Positions 44,577 through 55,162 of a stretch of 64,000 bases of DNA are shown here, one piece after another. A model generated the notes under the pieces. It was not told where the DNA came from and searched no databases. It saw only the letters and a list, made by a program, of their open reading frames with translations. The stretch's first letter is position 1; each line of letters begins with the position of its first letter. Origin of the DNA: Reticulitermes speratus. Its lineage: Eukaryota > Arthropoda > Insecta > Blattodea > Rhinotermitidae. A program made the position numbers and the translations under genes. The DNA lies in NCBI GenBank assembly GCA_021186555.1, contig JAJKFL010000011.1, positions 2,841,501-2,905,500 on the forward strand. Direction: 5' to 3'.

Positions 44577-45028
44577 TAATAACGTAGTGAGGGACAAAAT
44601 GTATGGTTCTTAAATGTTACAGCAGGTAGCGCAACTACTAGTTAACTCTGGGCTACAAAGGACACACAAATGGCATGTCACGCGAAATGACTGAATAGCT
44701 CGGTTTTATTATCTTGATGTCAGTTGTACCACTTTCAGCCGACATTAAAAACACCGGCTTACCATTAAGCCGTCAGCAGCTGACCAGCCTAAAAACTAAT
44801 CGAAAAGTGCGGCTCGATCGCCTTGAATTCCGGAACTGTCTTTGCGTTGGCCTTCGAACAGTTGACCTGTACCATCTCCTGAATAGGTTCTTGGATTACT
44901 AAGTGAATGTGTGGCTACGTTACGCATAGAAACTAGCAGCCCTGTAATTACACGCAGGCAGCTTGAACCATTAAGCCGGATATCGCATCTAAAACAGCGA
45001 CGTCTTCGTCTTTGTCACTGTTTAACCC
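44577..45028. other. Unassigned DNA
   Basis: An open frame at 44714-44902 (+) has no recognisable domain. Nothing else is seen. Confidence 0.3.
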
Positions 45029-45042
45029 TTCTGTAGTCAGTA

Positions 45043-45351
45043 AAAGGTAAAGCAATCCCATTACAAGCCTTGACAGGCCCTTAGGGTTCCAGGAGGTCGA
45101 AGCTCCCAGATTTTTAGACAATCGGCACATGAAGGTGGTAAGGTTGTCAGCCCTACGCACCGGCCGCCTTTACCCCCCAGGAAAGATTCCTGGTACTCAT
45201 TTCTGTTAAGAGGCTGAGTCGACCCCAGGGCCATAGTGCGACCGAAACAATTATGTCAATGAAAAATTCCAGTGACACCATCGGGAATCGAACCCGCGAC
45301 GTTCCGGTTTGTAGCGCAGTGCCTCAACCAACTGCGCCACCGCGTGCTCCA
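45043..45351 (-). mobile_element. SINE1, full-length
   Basis: The head is at the right end (complement of gggaatcgaacccgcgacgt, then ctgcgccaccgcgtgc). The perfect 14-bp duplication ttctgtagtcagta lies at 45029-45042 and 45352-45365. This is among the least diverged SINE1 copies here. Confidence 0.93.
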
Positions 45352-45365
45352 TTCTGTAGTCAGTA

Positions 45366-45949
45366 TTTCATCTAAAGCACAAAACTTTCCACTTAAATAA
45401 GCTTAAATACTGACAGGACGTTACAGATTTCAACGAACACATAGAACAACAAGTTAGGAAATGTACGTGTAACGTAACATTGAGACGCGTTAGGATCTTT
45501 GCATCCTGGACTCTTTTCAGGTGGTCTTACAATTTAACCCGCTTGGGTAGATACCAATTGGGCGTAATTCTAAAATAGCGATTAATTTAAAAATTTGTAT
45601 ACAGAAGAGGAGTAGTGTTGATGCTATACAACACATGGATATTGACCATATTCAACGTGACAAAAATACAGCAGTTAATACAGCGACAGTGCCTTAAATA
45701 GGACAAAGTGTTTTCATCAACAACCTTCCACTTTAATCATTCACAGTCACACTTCTCATATCTACACTGCGCAAACTCAGCACCGTACATCCACATGAAA
45801 TTGCACCTTAAAGAAGCAATGATGCGCCACGGAACAGCTCTTTTTGAGAGGCCAACCGTCCGTTAAAAAGCAAAGAAATTCTCAGCCTTTAATGGAAACC
45901 AAATATTCCTTACTGCAAATGGACACTACTATTAATCAGCTAATCTAGT
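45366..45949. other. Unassigned DNA
   Basis: No gene or repeat is recognised. Confidence 0.3.
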
Positions 45950-46140
45950 CCATACTATCACATCCTATTTATTTCGCAACCATTTTAATATTATTCTCCT
46001 AAGCTTAAAACGATCTCTTCGTTACAGGTTTTTCGACTAAAATTTTGTATACCTTTCTCATCTCGTCCATGATCGTATATGCGCCGTCCACCTCACTATC
46101 CTTTATTTAATCACTCCAATATTTGGTGAAAAATACAACT

Positions 46141-46390
46141 AGGAGGAGCCCTGATAGCTCAGTCAGTTTAGTGACTAGGCAACGAGACGGACGTCCCCGA
46201 GGAAGAGGTTTACTCCTGTCCAAAACGTCCAGGCCGGTCCTCAGTCCGACCCAGCTTCATATTCAATGGGCACAGGGGCCCTCTCCTCAAGGGTAAAGCT
46301 GTACACTGAAACCCACAGCTAATGCCGAGGTTATGCGTGAGTGGAGCTACACCTCGCCTTCATACCGTGCACAGCACTTTACACCTTGAT
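46141..46390 (+). mobile_element. SINE5
   Basis: The head begins ggagccctgatagctcagtc (A-box region) with a decayed B-box region (cggacgtccccgagg). The body has aaaacgtccaggccggtcct and ttcatattcaatgggcacag; the 3' part is atgccgaggttatgcgtgag. Confidence 0.78.
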
Positions 46391-46399
46391 TTCAGGCTT

Positions 46400-46580
46400 C
46401 CGCCGCGATGTTGATGACATCCGCGCTCTTTTGGGATATCTTCACGAGTCAAGAGTCCTACTCGGACTCTTGACCCGTGAAGATGGGACCGATGTTGTCC
46501 CGAAACGTCGGTAAACAATTGCCACACAACGCCGCGTAGTATCCCAAAAGAGCGTAGATCTCATCACGGACTTCACAAAT
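46400..46580. mobile_element. Foldback element F2
   Basis: The outer arms (gatgacatccgcgctctttt, and ccaaaagagcgtagatctca in reverse) and the inner pair ggactcttgac/gtcaagagtcc form nested inverted repeats. The right half carries a well-formed motif: tgaagatgggaccgatgttg, then tcccgaaacgtcgg (stem GGGAC/GTCCC). The left half lacks its motif. Confidence 0.8.
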
Positions 46581-46882
46581 CATGACAATTTTCATTATGG
46601 GATTTTCTTCATCCGCCTTCATTCGTAGCCGCCTCCTGCTACTTCCTCACCTCTTAGGTCCAAATACTCTCTCCAGCCGGCTTTTCTCAAGCACCCACAG
46701 TCTGCCTTCATCCCTCAGAATGAAAGGCGAAAACAGACGTTACACAAAAACAGGCAAACACAGTTGTGCACGGGGTTCAAACAAAACATTCTGAATTTGA
46801 TGGTAGCAAGCACTCTTCGAATAGCATTTACTTTAAGTTACACACAATCGTTTTAACACATTTAGTGCGAGTGGCATATATA

Positions 46883-46961
46883 CAGGGCATACACAAAAGA
46901 ATGGTGCGGTTTCAATAGTATTCACTATTGAAATCCGCACCATTCTTTTGTGTATGCCCTG
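46883..46961. mobile_element. Palindromic MITE (79 bp)
   Basis: CAGGG-family inverted repeat with one extra base in the right arm (gaaatccgcac). TA lies on both sides. Confidence 0.92.
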
Positions 46962-46970
46962 TATATAACT

Positions 46971-47362
46971 GTGTCGCCCTCTGTGCACTAGTGGTTAGCG
47001 TGCTTACCACTGGACCCAAGGTTCGCGAGGTCGATGGATTTTTAAGGGTGATAAAAATCCGTAGCACCACTTCCTTCGGAGGGGAAGTAAAGCCGTCGGT
47101 CCCATGTCGTAGATTTACGACATGTAAAAGAACCTTACGGGCATGAATAGAAATGTTTCGTAAGCAAAATTCAACCCCAATTTCTCACCCAAGTGTCCTG
47201 ACTGCCTGCAGATGGCTCTGGCGGTCACATCAGGATCGATAGAACAGCAGCGCGGCCAGTTGGCCAGTCACCAACTGCCACGAATGCGCACGACCCAGTA
47301 ACCTCGGAAAGAGGAGGCCCGAGCCCATATAGGGTTGTTGAGCCATGGTTATTATTATTATT
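46971..47362 (+). mobile_element. SINE2
   Basis: Head gtgcactagtggttagcgtg; the B-box region is damaged by a deletion (ggttcgcgaggtcgatgg). The body aligns with 2151-2576 and the 3' end is gggttgttgagccatgg plus (tta)n and (ta)n. The probable duplication is tataactgt/tataaactgt at the two flanks. Confidence 0.88.
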
Positions 47363-47419
47363 ATATATATATATAAACTGTAACTTTGCCTGTTGTTTTG
47401 TTTCGGTGTGAAACTTTAT

Positions 47420-47860
47420 CTCTCACATTGAGAGAGAAACATTGACTGAGGGTGTTCGAGCATAGGGTGCTGAGAAAGATTTTTTAGCCTAGGAGGGACG
47501 AGGTAACGGGGCAGTGATGGAAACTACATAACTCGAGGAGATTTCTGATCTGTACTCCTCATCAAATATCATTCGCGTGATCAAATCAAGAATGAGATGG
47601 GCACAGCAAGTAGCATGTATGGGAGACAGGAGAGATGCATACAGGGTTTTGGTGGGGAGACGTGAGGTAAAGAGACCATCTGGAAGACCTAAGCGTAGAT
47701 GGCAGGATAATATTAAAATGGAATTTCAAGACGTGGTTTGGGAGGGCGTGGACTGCATTGGTCTGGCTCAGGATAGGGACAGTTGAAGGGCGATTTTAAA
47801 TGTGGGAATGAACGTTCAGGCTCCACAGAATGCGGGGAATTTCTCGACTAGCTGATTTTT
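47420..47860 (+). mobile_element. LINE B, C-terminus and 3' end
   Basis: The plus-strand frame 47577-47786 encodes [20 protein letters not shown], then [20 protein letters not shown] and [20 protein letters not shown]. This is the RTE-like C-terminal region (the GRPKRRW block) in one open frame. The upstream part (47430-47576) is frame-broken but retains ctcatcaaatatcattcgcg, the SPNIIR region. The 3' end is near 47850. Confidence 0.85.
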
Positions 47861-48430
47861 CTGAACACACTCATAAACAGTACTTACACTAAAGACCAAC
47901 CTTCCTACTCCGAAACTTATTAAACTCGACGCAAAGTACGTAAATTTATTCAGATGTTCAAGCAATCGCATTTCGGGTCAGTTTCGCATAACGCTGTGTA
48001 CGAGATCCAGTATCGGCTGTCGGTGTACAGCCACGTGTGATTCCGTGTGGAACAGAACAGACAGAGAGTTCAAGGTTGTTGTGTGACCTTATTCCCAAGC
48101 TCGTATTTATCACCCGGATCCTTGCCTGTCCCGGAGATAATGGAGACTTATACGGAACAATCCTCGCTCCGCAATTACTGCAACTCGGTGTGCGTGCGTG
48201 CGCGCGTGTGTGTGTATGCAAGACTTCTCACTTGTGGCCTACTTCACTTAACATGACGTCACTATTATACATTATACTAAATACAATGGCATAGTTTCGG
48301 ACACCGAATGAAACATTCCTGTTTTTACTAATAGTGCCTATCTTTAAAAAAAGAAAGGGAAAGGAACAGTCTTCTGAAAAGTGACGTGCTGTTGGTTGGT
48401 AGAAATGTACATCCTGTATATAAATGTATA
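47861..48430. other. Unassigned DNA
   Basis: A (gtgc)n/(gt)n stretch lies at 48188-48215. No gene is recognised. Confidence 0.35.
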
Positions 48431-48773
48431 CACACTCCCGACTTACGCAAGTGCAGACTCACGCAATTTAAAAACAGTCAAAAATAAAATAATTACATTT
48501 TTTAAACATGCGCCGAATTTTTCCTCGACGGGAATTGAAACGCAGTGTCACGAAGGTGGCGGAAGAATACTACTGGGCGATAACAAAGGTGGCGGGGCGG
48601 TCATGCTGCGGCCGATCAGGTTTCCAGTCTGTTGGCGTTTGGATGTAAACTGGACTCTTTTGTACATAGGTGTACACACACAGTTGGCCGTACGTAAATC
48701 AATTCCGACTTGCGCAAAATTCGACTTATGCAGGACCGTGGGGACGTAACTACTGCTAAGCCGGGGAGTGTCT
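48431..48773. mobile_element. Possible Tigger/pogo-like MITE
   Basis: Left end cactcccgacttacgcaagt; right end, mirrored, gctaagccggggagtg. Inside the right arm are repeated ttccgacttgcgcaaaattc, then gacttatgcagg, the CGACTTACGC-type repeats I associate with Tigger-like ends. No duplication is resolved. Confidence 0.5.
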
Positions 48774-49600
48774 GTCCTAGTATCGTCCAAAACATTGATA
48801 AGTTTCAACCAGACTGCACGGCGTCTCATCCCAGAAGACAGTATTCTTCATCACCGGGGTGAAAATATCAAATGTGACCAAACAAATACTCCTTCTTCAG
48901 GGCGATAAAATCTCTATACGATTAGTACTCACAGTCAGTCACTTTAAGCTCTATTATTTTCATGATTTCAGTTACGTTTAACTGGATCAGAATAGGTAAG
49001 GTATTTTGTGTTAACAGCATTTAATGGTTCTAATACAAGGAGAGGTTATTATACAGAATGTCCAGCTGAAAACGGAACCCGCTCATAGCTTCTACAAACG
49101 GCTCATAGCTTCGTCGCTGCATAGCGACCGATAGAGAAGTTAGCTCTGCGGTACTCAGGCTCGCGTCATTGCGTGACTGCGTGCCTTAGAGGGGAAGCGG
49201 ACGACGACAACTGCTCCATAGCGACCGATGTGGACCTCGCTCTTCAGTGCTCAGTTCCGTGTCAAATATTCTATGCAGTATAATGAATCGAACACAACAC
49301 ATCACTTATTCTTCAAGACGGCATATGCCTGATTCAGAGGCAGCGTGATGTTAATGCACCATAATATTATGCTAAGCACAACTGAAAAACAAGTTTACGC
49401 CATGTGCAGAAATTAAGCATTTCAGTTTCACATTCTGAACGAAAAAAAAAACTGGAAAATTTGTCTCCGAACAAAAGATATGAGACCATATGGGCCAATG
49501 TCCTTTTTTTATCTAGCAAAGACATTAACGGAAAGTGCAAGGCAGGGGCGGCGCCAGTTTACGCCGTAACGTTGTCGAGCCATATTCAGTTGGTCCGTGT
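48774..49600. other. Unassigned DNA
   Basis: At 48818-48890 a short stretch (gcacggcgtctcatcccaga) resembles the outer arm of foldback F1. At 49051 tatacagaatgtccagctg looks like a lone mariner-type end. Confidence 0.35.
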
Positions 49601-50330
49601 CAGTGCACCACAACTCCAGCTTTGAAGGATCGTAGTGCCTTCATCATAGGAGGCAAGGAGTCCGAGAACACTTGACCCGAAGGACAGTACGGACTGCTTG
49701 ACCCGAAGGACAGGAGGACTTCTTGACCCGAAGGACAGTTTCGACTGATTGACCCGATGGAGAGTTCGGACTGATTGACCCCAAGGACAGTACGCACTGC
49801 TTGACCCGAAGATCAGTACAGACTGCATGACCCCAAGGACAGGACTGCTTGACCTGAAGGACAGTTTCGACTGCTTGACCCGAAGGACAGTTTCGACTGC
49901 TTGACCCGAAGGACAGGAGGACTTCTTGACCCGAAGGACAGTTTCGACTGATTGACCCGATGGAGAGTTCGGACTGACCCCAAGGACAGTATGGACTGCT
50001 TGACCCGAAGGACAGTTTCGACTGCTTGACCCGAAGGACAGGAGGACTGCTTGACCCGAAGGACAGTTTCGACTGCTTGACCCGAAGGAGAGTTCGGACT
50101 GCTTGACCCGAAGGACAGTACGGACTGCTTGACCCGAAGGACAGTACGGACTGCTTGACCCGAAGGACAGTTTCGGACTGCTTGACCCGAAGGAGAGTTC
50201 GGACTGCTTGACCCGGAACGTGAAGGCAATATGCTCCTTCGAAACGTCGGTGACTATTCACCAGTCGACACACGGTGACATCACAGGACACTTGAATATT
50301 CAGTAGCACAGCTGCGACACCCTCAAACCT
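49600..50330. mobile_element. Foldback element F1 with internal tandem expansion
   Basis: The right arm is typical: ctccttcgaaacgtcggtga, then cgacacacggtgacatcaca and gctgcgacaccctcaaacct. The left part (49615-49670: gatcgtagtgccttcatcat, then gtccgagaacacttgac) corresponds to the central part of other copies. The true left arm was not found. The middle is occupied by the 26-bp array. Confidence 0.7.
49665..50213. repeat. 26-bp minisatellite, about 20 copies
   Basis: The unit is around cttgacccgaaggacagtac, then ggactg, with variants (gtttcgactg, ggaggactt, ggagagttcgg) arranged in repeated blocks. The block at 49705-49765 recurs at 49912-49972. Open frames of up to 221 codons on the minus strand follow from the repeat. 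Confidence 0.93.
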
Positions 50331-50814
50331 CGCAGCTCCCGTTTACCTCGACGGGTAAATCGGACTTTCTCATAGCAGGACTCTGCTCTACAGGTTTATG
50401 TCTTTACATCATTTGCTACACTTACATTTACATATTCGTAACCTAGGCCAACGTAAGTTATATGAATAAATAATAATTAACTCCATAGAGCAGAGTCCTT
50501 CTTTACAAGCTAACAGGTGCTCAGCCAGTCAAGAAATTCTCCGCATTTTATGGAACCCGAAGGTTCATTAAAGCATCCAAAAGAGCCAGCCACTTGTCTC
50601 TATCCTCAGCCAGATCAATCCAGTCCATGCCCCCATCCTATTTCATTAAGATCCATCTTAATATTATATCCCCACCGATGCCTACGACTGCCGAATGGTT
50701 CATCTCCTTCAGATTTACCAACCAAAATAAGGTATACATTTCCCATATCCTATACTTGCCACATGCTCCTCCCATCTAATACACCATAATTCTATCAAGC
50801 TAACAATATTTGGT

Positions 50815-52082
50815 TTGTCACCGATTGTATTCACCTTGTACAGCGAATATCTTACAAAGGAAGCTCCAGAAGGGTTTGGAGACTTCAAAACAAAAGGACA
50901 AGTAATTAGCACTGTGAAATATGCAGATGACTTTGTGCTACTGGCTGGGGAAGAAACGGTGCTACAGGGCATGATTGGTATACTAATTGAAATTGGAAGA
51001 CGCTATGGAATGGAAATAAATGTGGAAAAAACTAAGGTAATGAGAATCTCAAGGCAACCAACCCCAATGAAAATTATGATAGATGAAAAACAATTGGAGA
51101 ATTTGGAATATTTCAATTACTTGGGTAGCATGATAACAAATGATGCAAGGTGTACACGTGAAATTAAATCCAGAATTTCCATGGCAAAAGCAGCATTCAA
51201 CAAGAAGAAGACTCTTTTCACCAGCAAATTGGACTTAAAATTAGGGAAGAAACTAGTAAAGTGCTACATTTGGAGCATAGCTTTTTATGGTGCTGAAACG
51301 TGGACACTTGGGAAAGTAGATCAGAAGTATCTGGAAAGTTTTGAAATGTGGTGCTGGAGAAGAATGGAGAAGATCAGTTGGACCGATCGTGTGAGAAATG
51401 AAGAAGTATTACATAGAGTGAAGGAGAAGAGGAATATCGTACGTACAATAAAAATAAGGATTTTTTTTCTTGTGGAATTCATCCTGTTGTGCTATATCAT
51501 ATCAATATTGACATACGTATTGCCGTCAACCACAACAATGTTTTATTAAACTTAACTTTTTGTTCACCGTGAATTTGGTAATAGATAACATTCATCAACA
51601 TGTTGGTTGATGATGTTATCTATTACCAAAATGCTTTATTAGTTTCGTCAATATATGCTACATGTTTCGGTCGTGTAGACCAATCTCATGCATTAAAATA
51701 CATGAATTTAAAATCCAAAATAAAGGTATATATATATATTAAATTTGTAAGATTTCACAAATTGTACAAGCCATTATATTATTTATGTAGCACTAGAATA
51801 AAACATTTATATACCTCTCGTATGTACTTCTGGAGGGCTAACTAGATTGGTCACATCTTGCGTAAGAACTGCCTTGTAAAGGACGTTATTGAAGGAAACA
51901 TAGAGGAAAGGATAGAAGTGACTGGAAGATGAGGAATAAAACGTAAGCAGCTACTGCATGACCTTAAGGAAAAGAGAGGGTACTGGAAATTGAAAGAGGA
52001 AGCACTAGATCGCACTCTGTGGAGAACTCGCTTTGGAAGAGGCTACGGACCTGTCGTAAGACAGACTGCAGAATGAATGAAT
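50815..52082 (+). mobile_element. LINE A, 5'-truncated, with reverse transcriptase C-terminal half
   Basis: The plus-strand frame 50815-51460 encodes LSPIVFTLYSEYLTKEAPEG, the catalytic YADDFVLLAG (about residues 36-45), then FNYLGSMITNDARCTREIKS, WSIAFYGAETWTLGK and KYLESFEMWCWRRMEKISWT. This is the palm/thumb part of an RTE-like non-LTR reverse transcriptase. The frame ends in an insertion at about 51464; the C-terminal tail and 3' end resume at about 51833 and finish with gaatgaatga near 52075. The 10-bp duplication aatatttggt lies at 50805-50814 and 52083-52092. The endonuclease and the first half of the reverse transcriptase are missing. Confidence 0.9.
51464..51832. mobile_element. Insertion inside LINE A, unclassified
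   Basis: LINE A at 57453-58225 is continuous where this copy is split, so about 370 bp were inserted between the TIKRR-coding site and the WIGH-coding site. The insert contains an inverted repeat (tttggtaatagataaca at 51574-51590, mirrored at 51614-51630) and a string tacatgtttcggtcgtgtag. It is AT-rich. Its exact ends and duplication are not resolved. Confidence 0.65.
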
Positions 52083-52421
52083 AATATTTGGTGAGGAATA
52101 CAAATCATGATGCTCCTTATTATGCAATTTTCTCCACTCTGCTATTACCTCCGCCGTCTTAAACCAAACATATTTTTCCAGCGCCCTATTGTAATACTCC
52201 TAAGCCTACGTCCTTCCCTTACTGTTAGAGACCAAGTTTAGCAACCATAAGAAACAACAGGCAAAATAGGTAGGAAACCAAGATATGAAAAAGTCTGGAC
52301 CGTGTTAACAGGTTTCCATAAATTTCATCTGTCCTTAATTTCCACAAGCGTGCAGTTTTAAATTCTTACTGTCGTTCCCAAATATTTGAACATTGACACA
52401 ATTTAAAACAGTTTATTAGCT

Positions 52422-52597
52422 AGGTAAAGCAATCCCACTACAGGCCTTGACAGGCCCTTAGGGTCCCAGGAAGTTGAGGCTCCCAGATTTCTAGACAATC
52501 GGCACGTGAAGGTGGTAAGGTTGTCAGCCCTACGCACCGGCCGCCTTTAACCCCAGGAAATATTCCTGGTATTCATTTCTGTTACAGGCTGAGTCAG
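52422..52597 (-). mobile_element. SINE1, 5'-truncated
   Basis: Only the 3' 176 bp are present (aggtaaagcaatcccactac to ctgttacaggctgagt). The tRNA-like head is missing. A perfect 13-bp duplication, cagtttattagct, lies at 52409-52421 and 52598-52610, so the truncation happened at insertion. Confidence 0.92.
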
Positions 52598-52610
52598 CAG
52601 TTTATTAGCT

Positions 52611-53310
52611 GTGTTTATAAATAGCTGCTTACTATATTTCACGTTATTTCAGCAAACTAATATCCTGGTATAACAATGAAATGGTCCAATGTCTCCAATC
52701 GTCTCGATACTGAGTCATTTCAACTAACACTACCACAAGAATATGGCTTTAAAAGGCCTAGCATTTGCCAATAAATTTACTATATTTGATGCAGGATACA
52801 GACAAGCAGTGTGAATACGCAGAAATGTCCAACACTGCCGCTGACGTCACGGGACTATTAGAGGCTGTTACAGAAGTAATTGAAACGCTGCAATCTTTCA
52901 ACCCAAACTCTGCAAAAAGACACAAAGATTACTCGCTTTTATCGGCGTGTGGTGTGAGAGAGACTATGAATCATGGGACAACTATCCATCCATCAGCCTT
53001 TCCCGATCCACGATCCCTCATCTTTCCCCTCCCCTCCCCTCCCTTCCCGACAGGCGGCTGCGGTACATCAGCAAAAGCTACTGCAGTGTGTAGTGAGAGT
53101 GACAAATCTCGATTTCAAGGTCTGAGGCAAGCAGTCCGTGCTGCGAGAATGTCATAATTTTATAATGCTGAATACACTTACGAGGAATCTTGTGTAATAT
53201 GCAGCGTACTTGTACGGCATCAGACAAGCATGGAACTTCGTCGTTAATTGACTTACGTAAGAAAATTCGTTAAAGATGCGTTAAAACTAGAAGTTAAAAT
53301 TAAAATCGAA
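52611..53310. other. Mostly unassigned DNA
   Basis: Holds the candidate exon described at 52792-53156. The rest shows nothing. Confidence 0.35.
52792..53156 (+). CDS. Candidate exon, hypothetical
   Basis: An open stretch follows a possible acceptor (ttactatatttgatgcag, 52774-52791). It encodes DTDKQCEYAEMSNTAADVTG, LLEAVTEVIETLQSFN, then PNSAKRHKDYSLLSAC, and continues to a stop at 53154. The first 50 residues have balanced, helix-compatible composition. The second half (SAFPDPRSLIFPLPSPPFPT) is low complexity. I recognise no family, and the acceptor tract is weak. It could equally be a chance frame. Confidence 0.22.
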
Positions 53311-53325
53311 ATGTGACTTTTACAC

Positions 53326-54046
53326 ATGTGTGTATGTATGTATGTATGTATGTAAATATATGTGTATGTATGTATTTATGTATGTATGTATGTATGTGTA
53401 TGTATGTACATATGTATGTAAATATATGTATGTGTATGTATGTATGTGTGTATGTATGTGTATGTATGTATGTATGTATGTATGTGTCCATGTGTGTCTA
53501 TATATATATGTGTGTATGTATGTATGTATGTATGTATGTGTCATGTGTGTCCATATGTATGTGTGTATGTATGTACATATGTATGTAAATATATGTATGT
53601 GTATGTATGTATGTGTGTATGTATGTATGTGTCCATGTGTGTCTATATATATGTGTGTATGTATGTATGAATGTATGTATGTCGGTATGTATGTGTTTGT
53701 GTATGTCTGTATGTATGTATGTATGTATGTATGTATGTATGTGTCCATGTGTGTTATATATATGTGTGTATGTATGTATGAATGTATGTATGTCGGTATG
53801 TATGTATGTGTTTGTGTATGTATGTATGTATGTGTCCATGTGTGTCTATATATATGTGTGTATGTATGTCGGTATGTATGTATATATGTATGTGTGTATG
53901 TCTATATGTATGTGTGTATGTTATATATGTATGTGTGTATGTCTATTAGTATGTGTGTATGTATTATGTGTCCATGTATGTACATATGTATGTATGTACA
54001 TATGTATGTATGTACATATGTATGTATGTACATATGTATGTATGTC
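53326..54046. repeat. (ATGT)n-type microsatellite tract with a conserved right flank
   Basis: About 720 bp of (tatg)n with tgtgtccatgtgtg interruptions in repeated blocks. The right flank (54047-54090: caccgtataacacactacag, then tcacagcacgcaccgc) is the reverse complement of the left flank of the tract at 4275-5010 at roughly 80% by eye. Long open frames on both strands are artefacts. Confidence 0.87.
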
Positions 54047-54117
54047 ACCGTATAACACACTACAGTCACAGCACGCACCGCTCCAGTAATATGCGCAACT
54101 ATTCGCGATGGGCAAAA

Positions 54118-54345
54118 AAAAAATCTGCCCTGTTCTGGGATTTTACGCAGCGTAGATGGATAGTTAGTTACCGACGTTTCGGGACAACCTATCGGTCCCA
54201 CCTTCAAGGGTCAAGAAGTCCGAGAAGACGGCTTGATCCTTGAGGATGGACCGATAGGTTGTCCCGAAACGTCGGTAACTAATTATTCATCTACGCTGTG
54301 TAAGATCTCAGAACAGCGCAGATCTAATTTACACCGCGGCGGAAG
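54118..54345. mobile_element. Foldback element F2, well preserved
   Basis: Left arm tgttctgggattttacgcag, then ttaccgacgtttcgggacaa; right arm ttgtcccgaaacgtcggtaa, then catctacgctgtgtaagatc. Both arms hold the motif: minus strand TTGAAGGTGGGACC...GTCCCGAAACG at about 54170-54210, plus strand ttgaggatggacc...gtcccgaaacgtcgg at 54238-54273. An inner repeat (aaggatcaag-type) lies between. Confidence 0.87.
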
Positions 54346-54456
54346 ACTGAAATCACAAACATAAAAATATCTGAATGATTGGGCGAGTGGATTTTACGAA
54401 GTGGCAAATAGATTTAAAGTTTTATTTCACTTTATATTCACCGTGCATCTTTTTAT

Positions 54457-54523
54457 AATTGAATTATTTGTACCAACATGAAAAAACTGTCTTAGTGCAT
54501 TTGTTGGTACAAATAATTCAATT
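54457..54523. repeat. Perfect 22-bp inverted repeat
   Basis: aattgaattatttgtaccaa plus ca at 54457-54478, mirrored at 54502-54523, with a 23-nt loop. It may be a MITE end or a foldback core. Confidence 0.7.
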
Positions 54524-54558
54524 AAAGTTTTATGTTGCAGATCCGACTGGTGATGTGG

Positions 54559-55162
54559 ATAAATGTAAGTCGTACGGACATACTTAAGTCAGGCATGCAT
54601 AAATGTAAGTCGTACGGACATACTTAAGTCAGGCATGCATAAATGTAAGTCGTACGGACATACTTAAGTCAGGCATGCATAAATGTAAGTCGTACGGACA
54701 TACTTAAGTCAGGCATGCATAAATGTAGTCTACGGACATACTTAAGTCAGGCATGCATAAATGTAAGTCGTACGGACATACTTAAGTCAGGCATGCATAA
54801 ATGTAAGTCGTACGGACATACTTAAGTCAGGCATGCATAAATGTAAGTCGTACGGACATTACTTAAGTCAGGCATGCATAAATGTAAGTCGTACGGACAT
54901 ACTTAAGTCAGGCATGCATAAATGTAAGTCGTACGGACATACTTAAGTCAGGCATGCATAAATGTAAGTCGTACGGACATACTTAAGTCAGGCATGCATA
55001 AATGTAGTCGTACGGACATACTTAAGTCAGGCATGCATAAATGTAAGTCGTACGGACATACTTAAGTCATGCATGCATAAATGTAAGTCGTACGGACATA
55101 CTTAAGTCAGGCATGCATAAATGTAAGTCGTACGGACATACTTAAGTCAGGCATGCATAAAT
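54559..55162. repeat. 40-bp minisatellite, about 15 copies
   Basis: The unit is aaatgtaagtcgtacggaca, then tacttaagtcaggcatgcat. A few units have 1-2 bp deletions. The last part of the unit (caggcatgcataaat) is the left end of the hAT MITE at 55148, and the preceding acttaagt is that MITE's duplication. Confidence 0.95.

Larger units (their letters stand above)
45950..46760 (-). mobile_element. LINE B, split by a SINE and a foldback element
   Basis: Minus-strand LINE B parts flank other elements: the C-terminal half lies at 45950-46140 (ttaatattattctcctaag to atatttggtgaaaaatac). The upstream part lies at 46600-46740, encoding LRDEGRLWVLEKSRLERVFG on the minus strand, the counterpart of LTFREEYRLRVFDNRVLRG at 20110-20200. 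SINE5 (46141-46390) and foldback F2 (46400-46580) lie between. Both parts are decayed. Confidence 0.65.
50480..52290 (-). mobile_element. LINE B, interrupted by LINE A
   Basis: The minus-strand 3' end and C-terminal region lie at 50480-50814 (ctccatagagcagagtcctt to aatatttggt). The upstream continuation resumes at 52083-52290 (aatatttggtgaggaataca, then tgttagagaccaagttta, the CETWSL region). Frames are broken in several places. The intervening 1268 bp are LINE A. Confidence 0.88.

Noticed and set aside
49051-49260. A mariner-type left end (tatacagaatgtccagctg)
   Set aside because: No matching inverted end was found downstream, so an element cannot be delimited.
49644-50309. A 221-codon frame on the minus strand
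   Set aside because: It runs through the 26-bp array and the foldback arm, with no independent coding signal.
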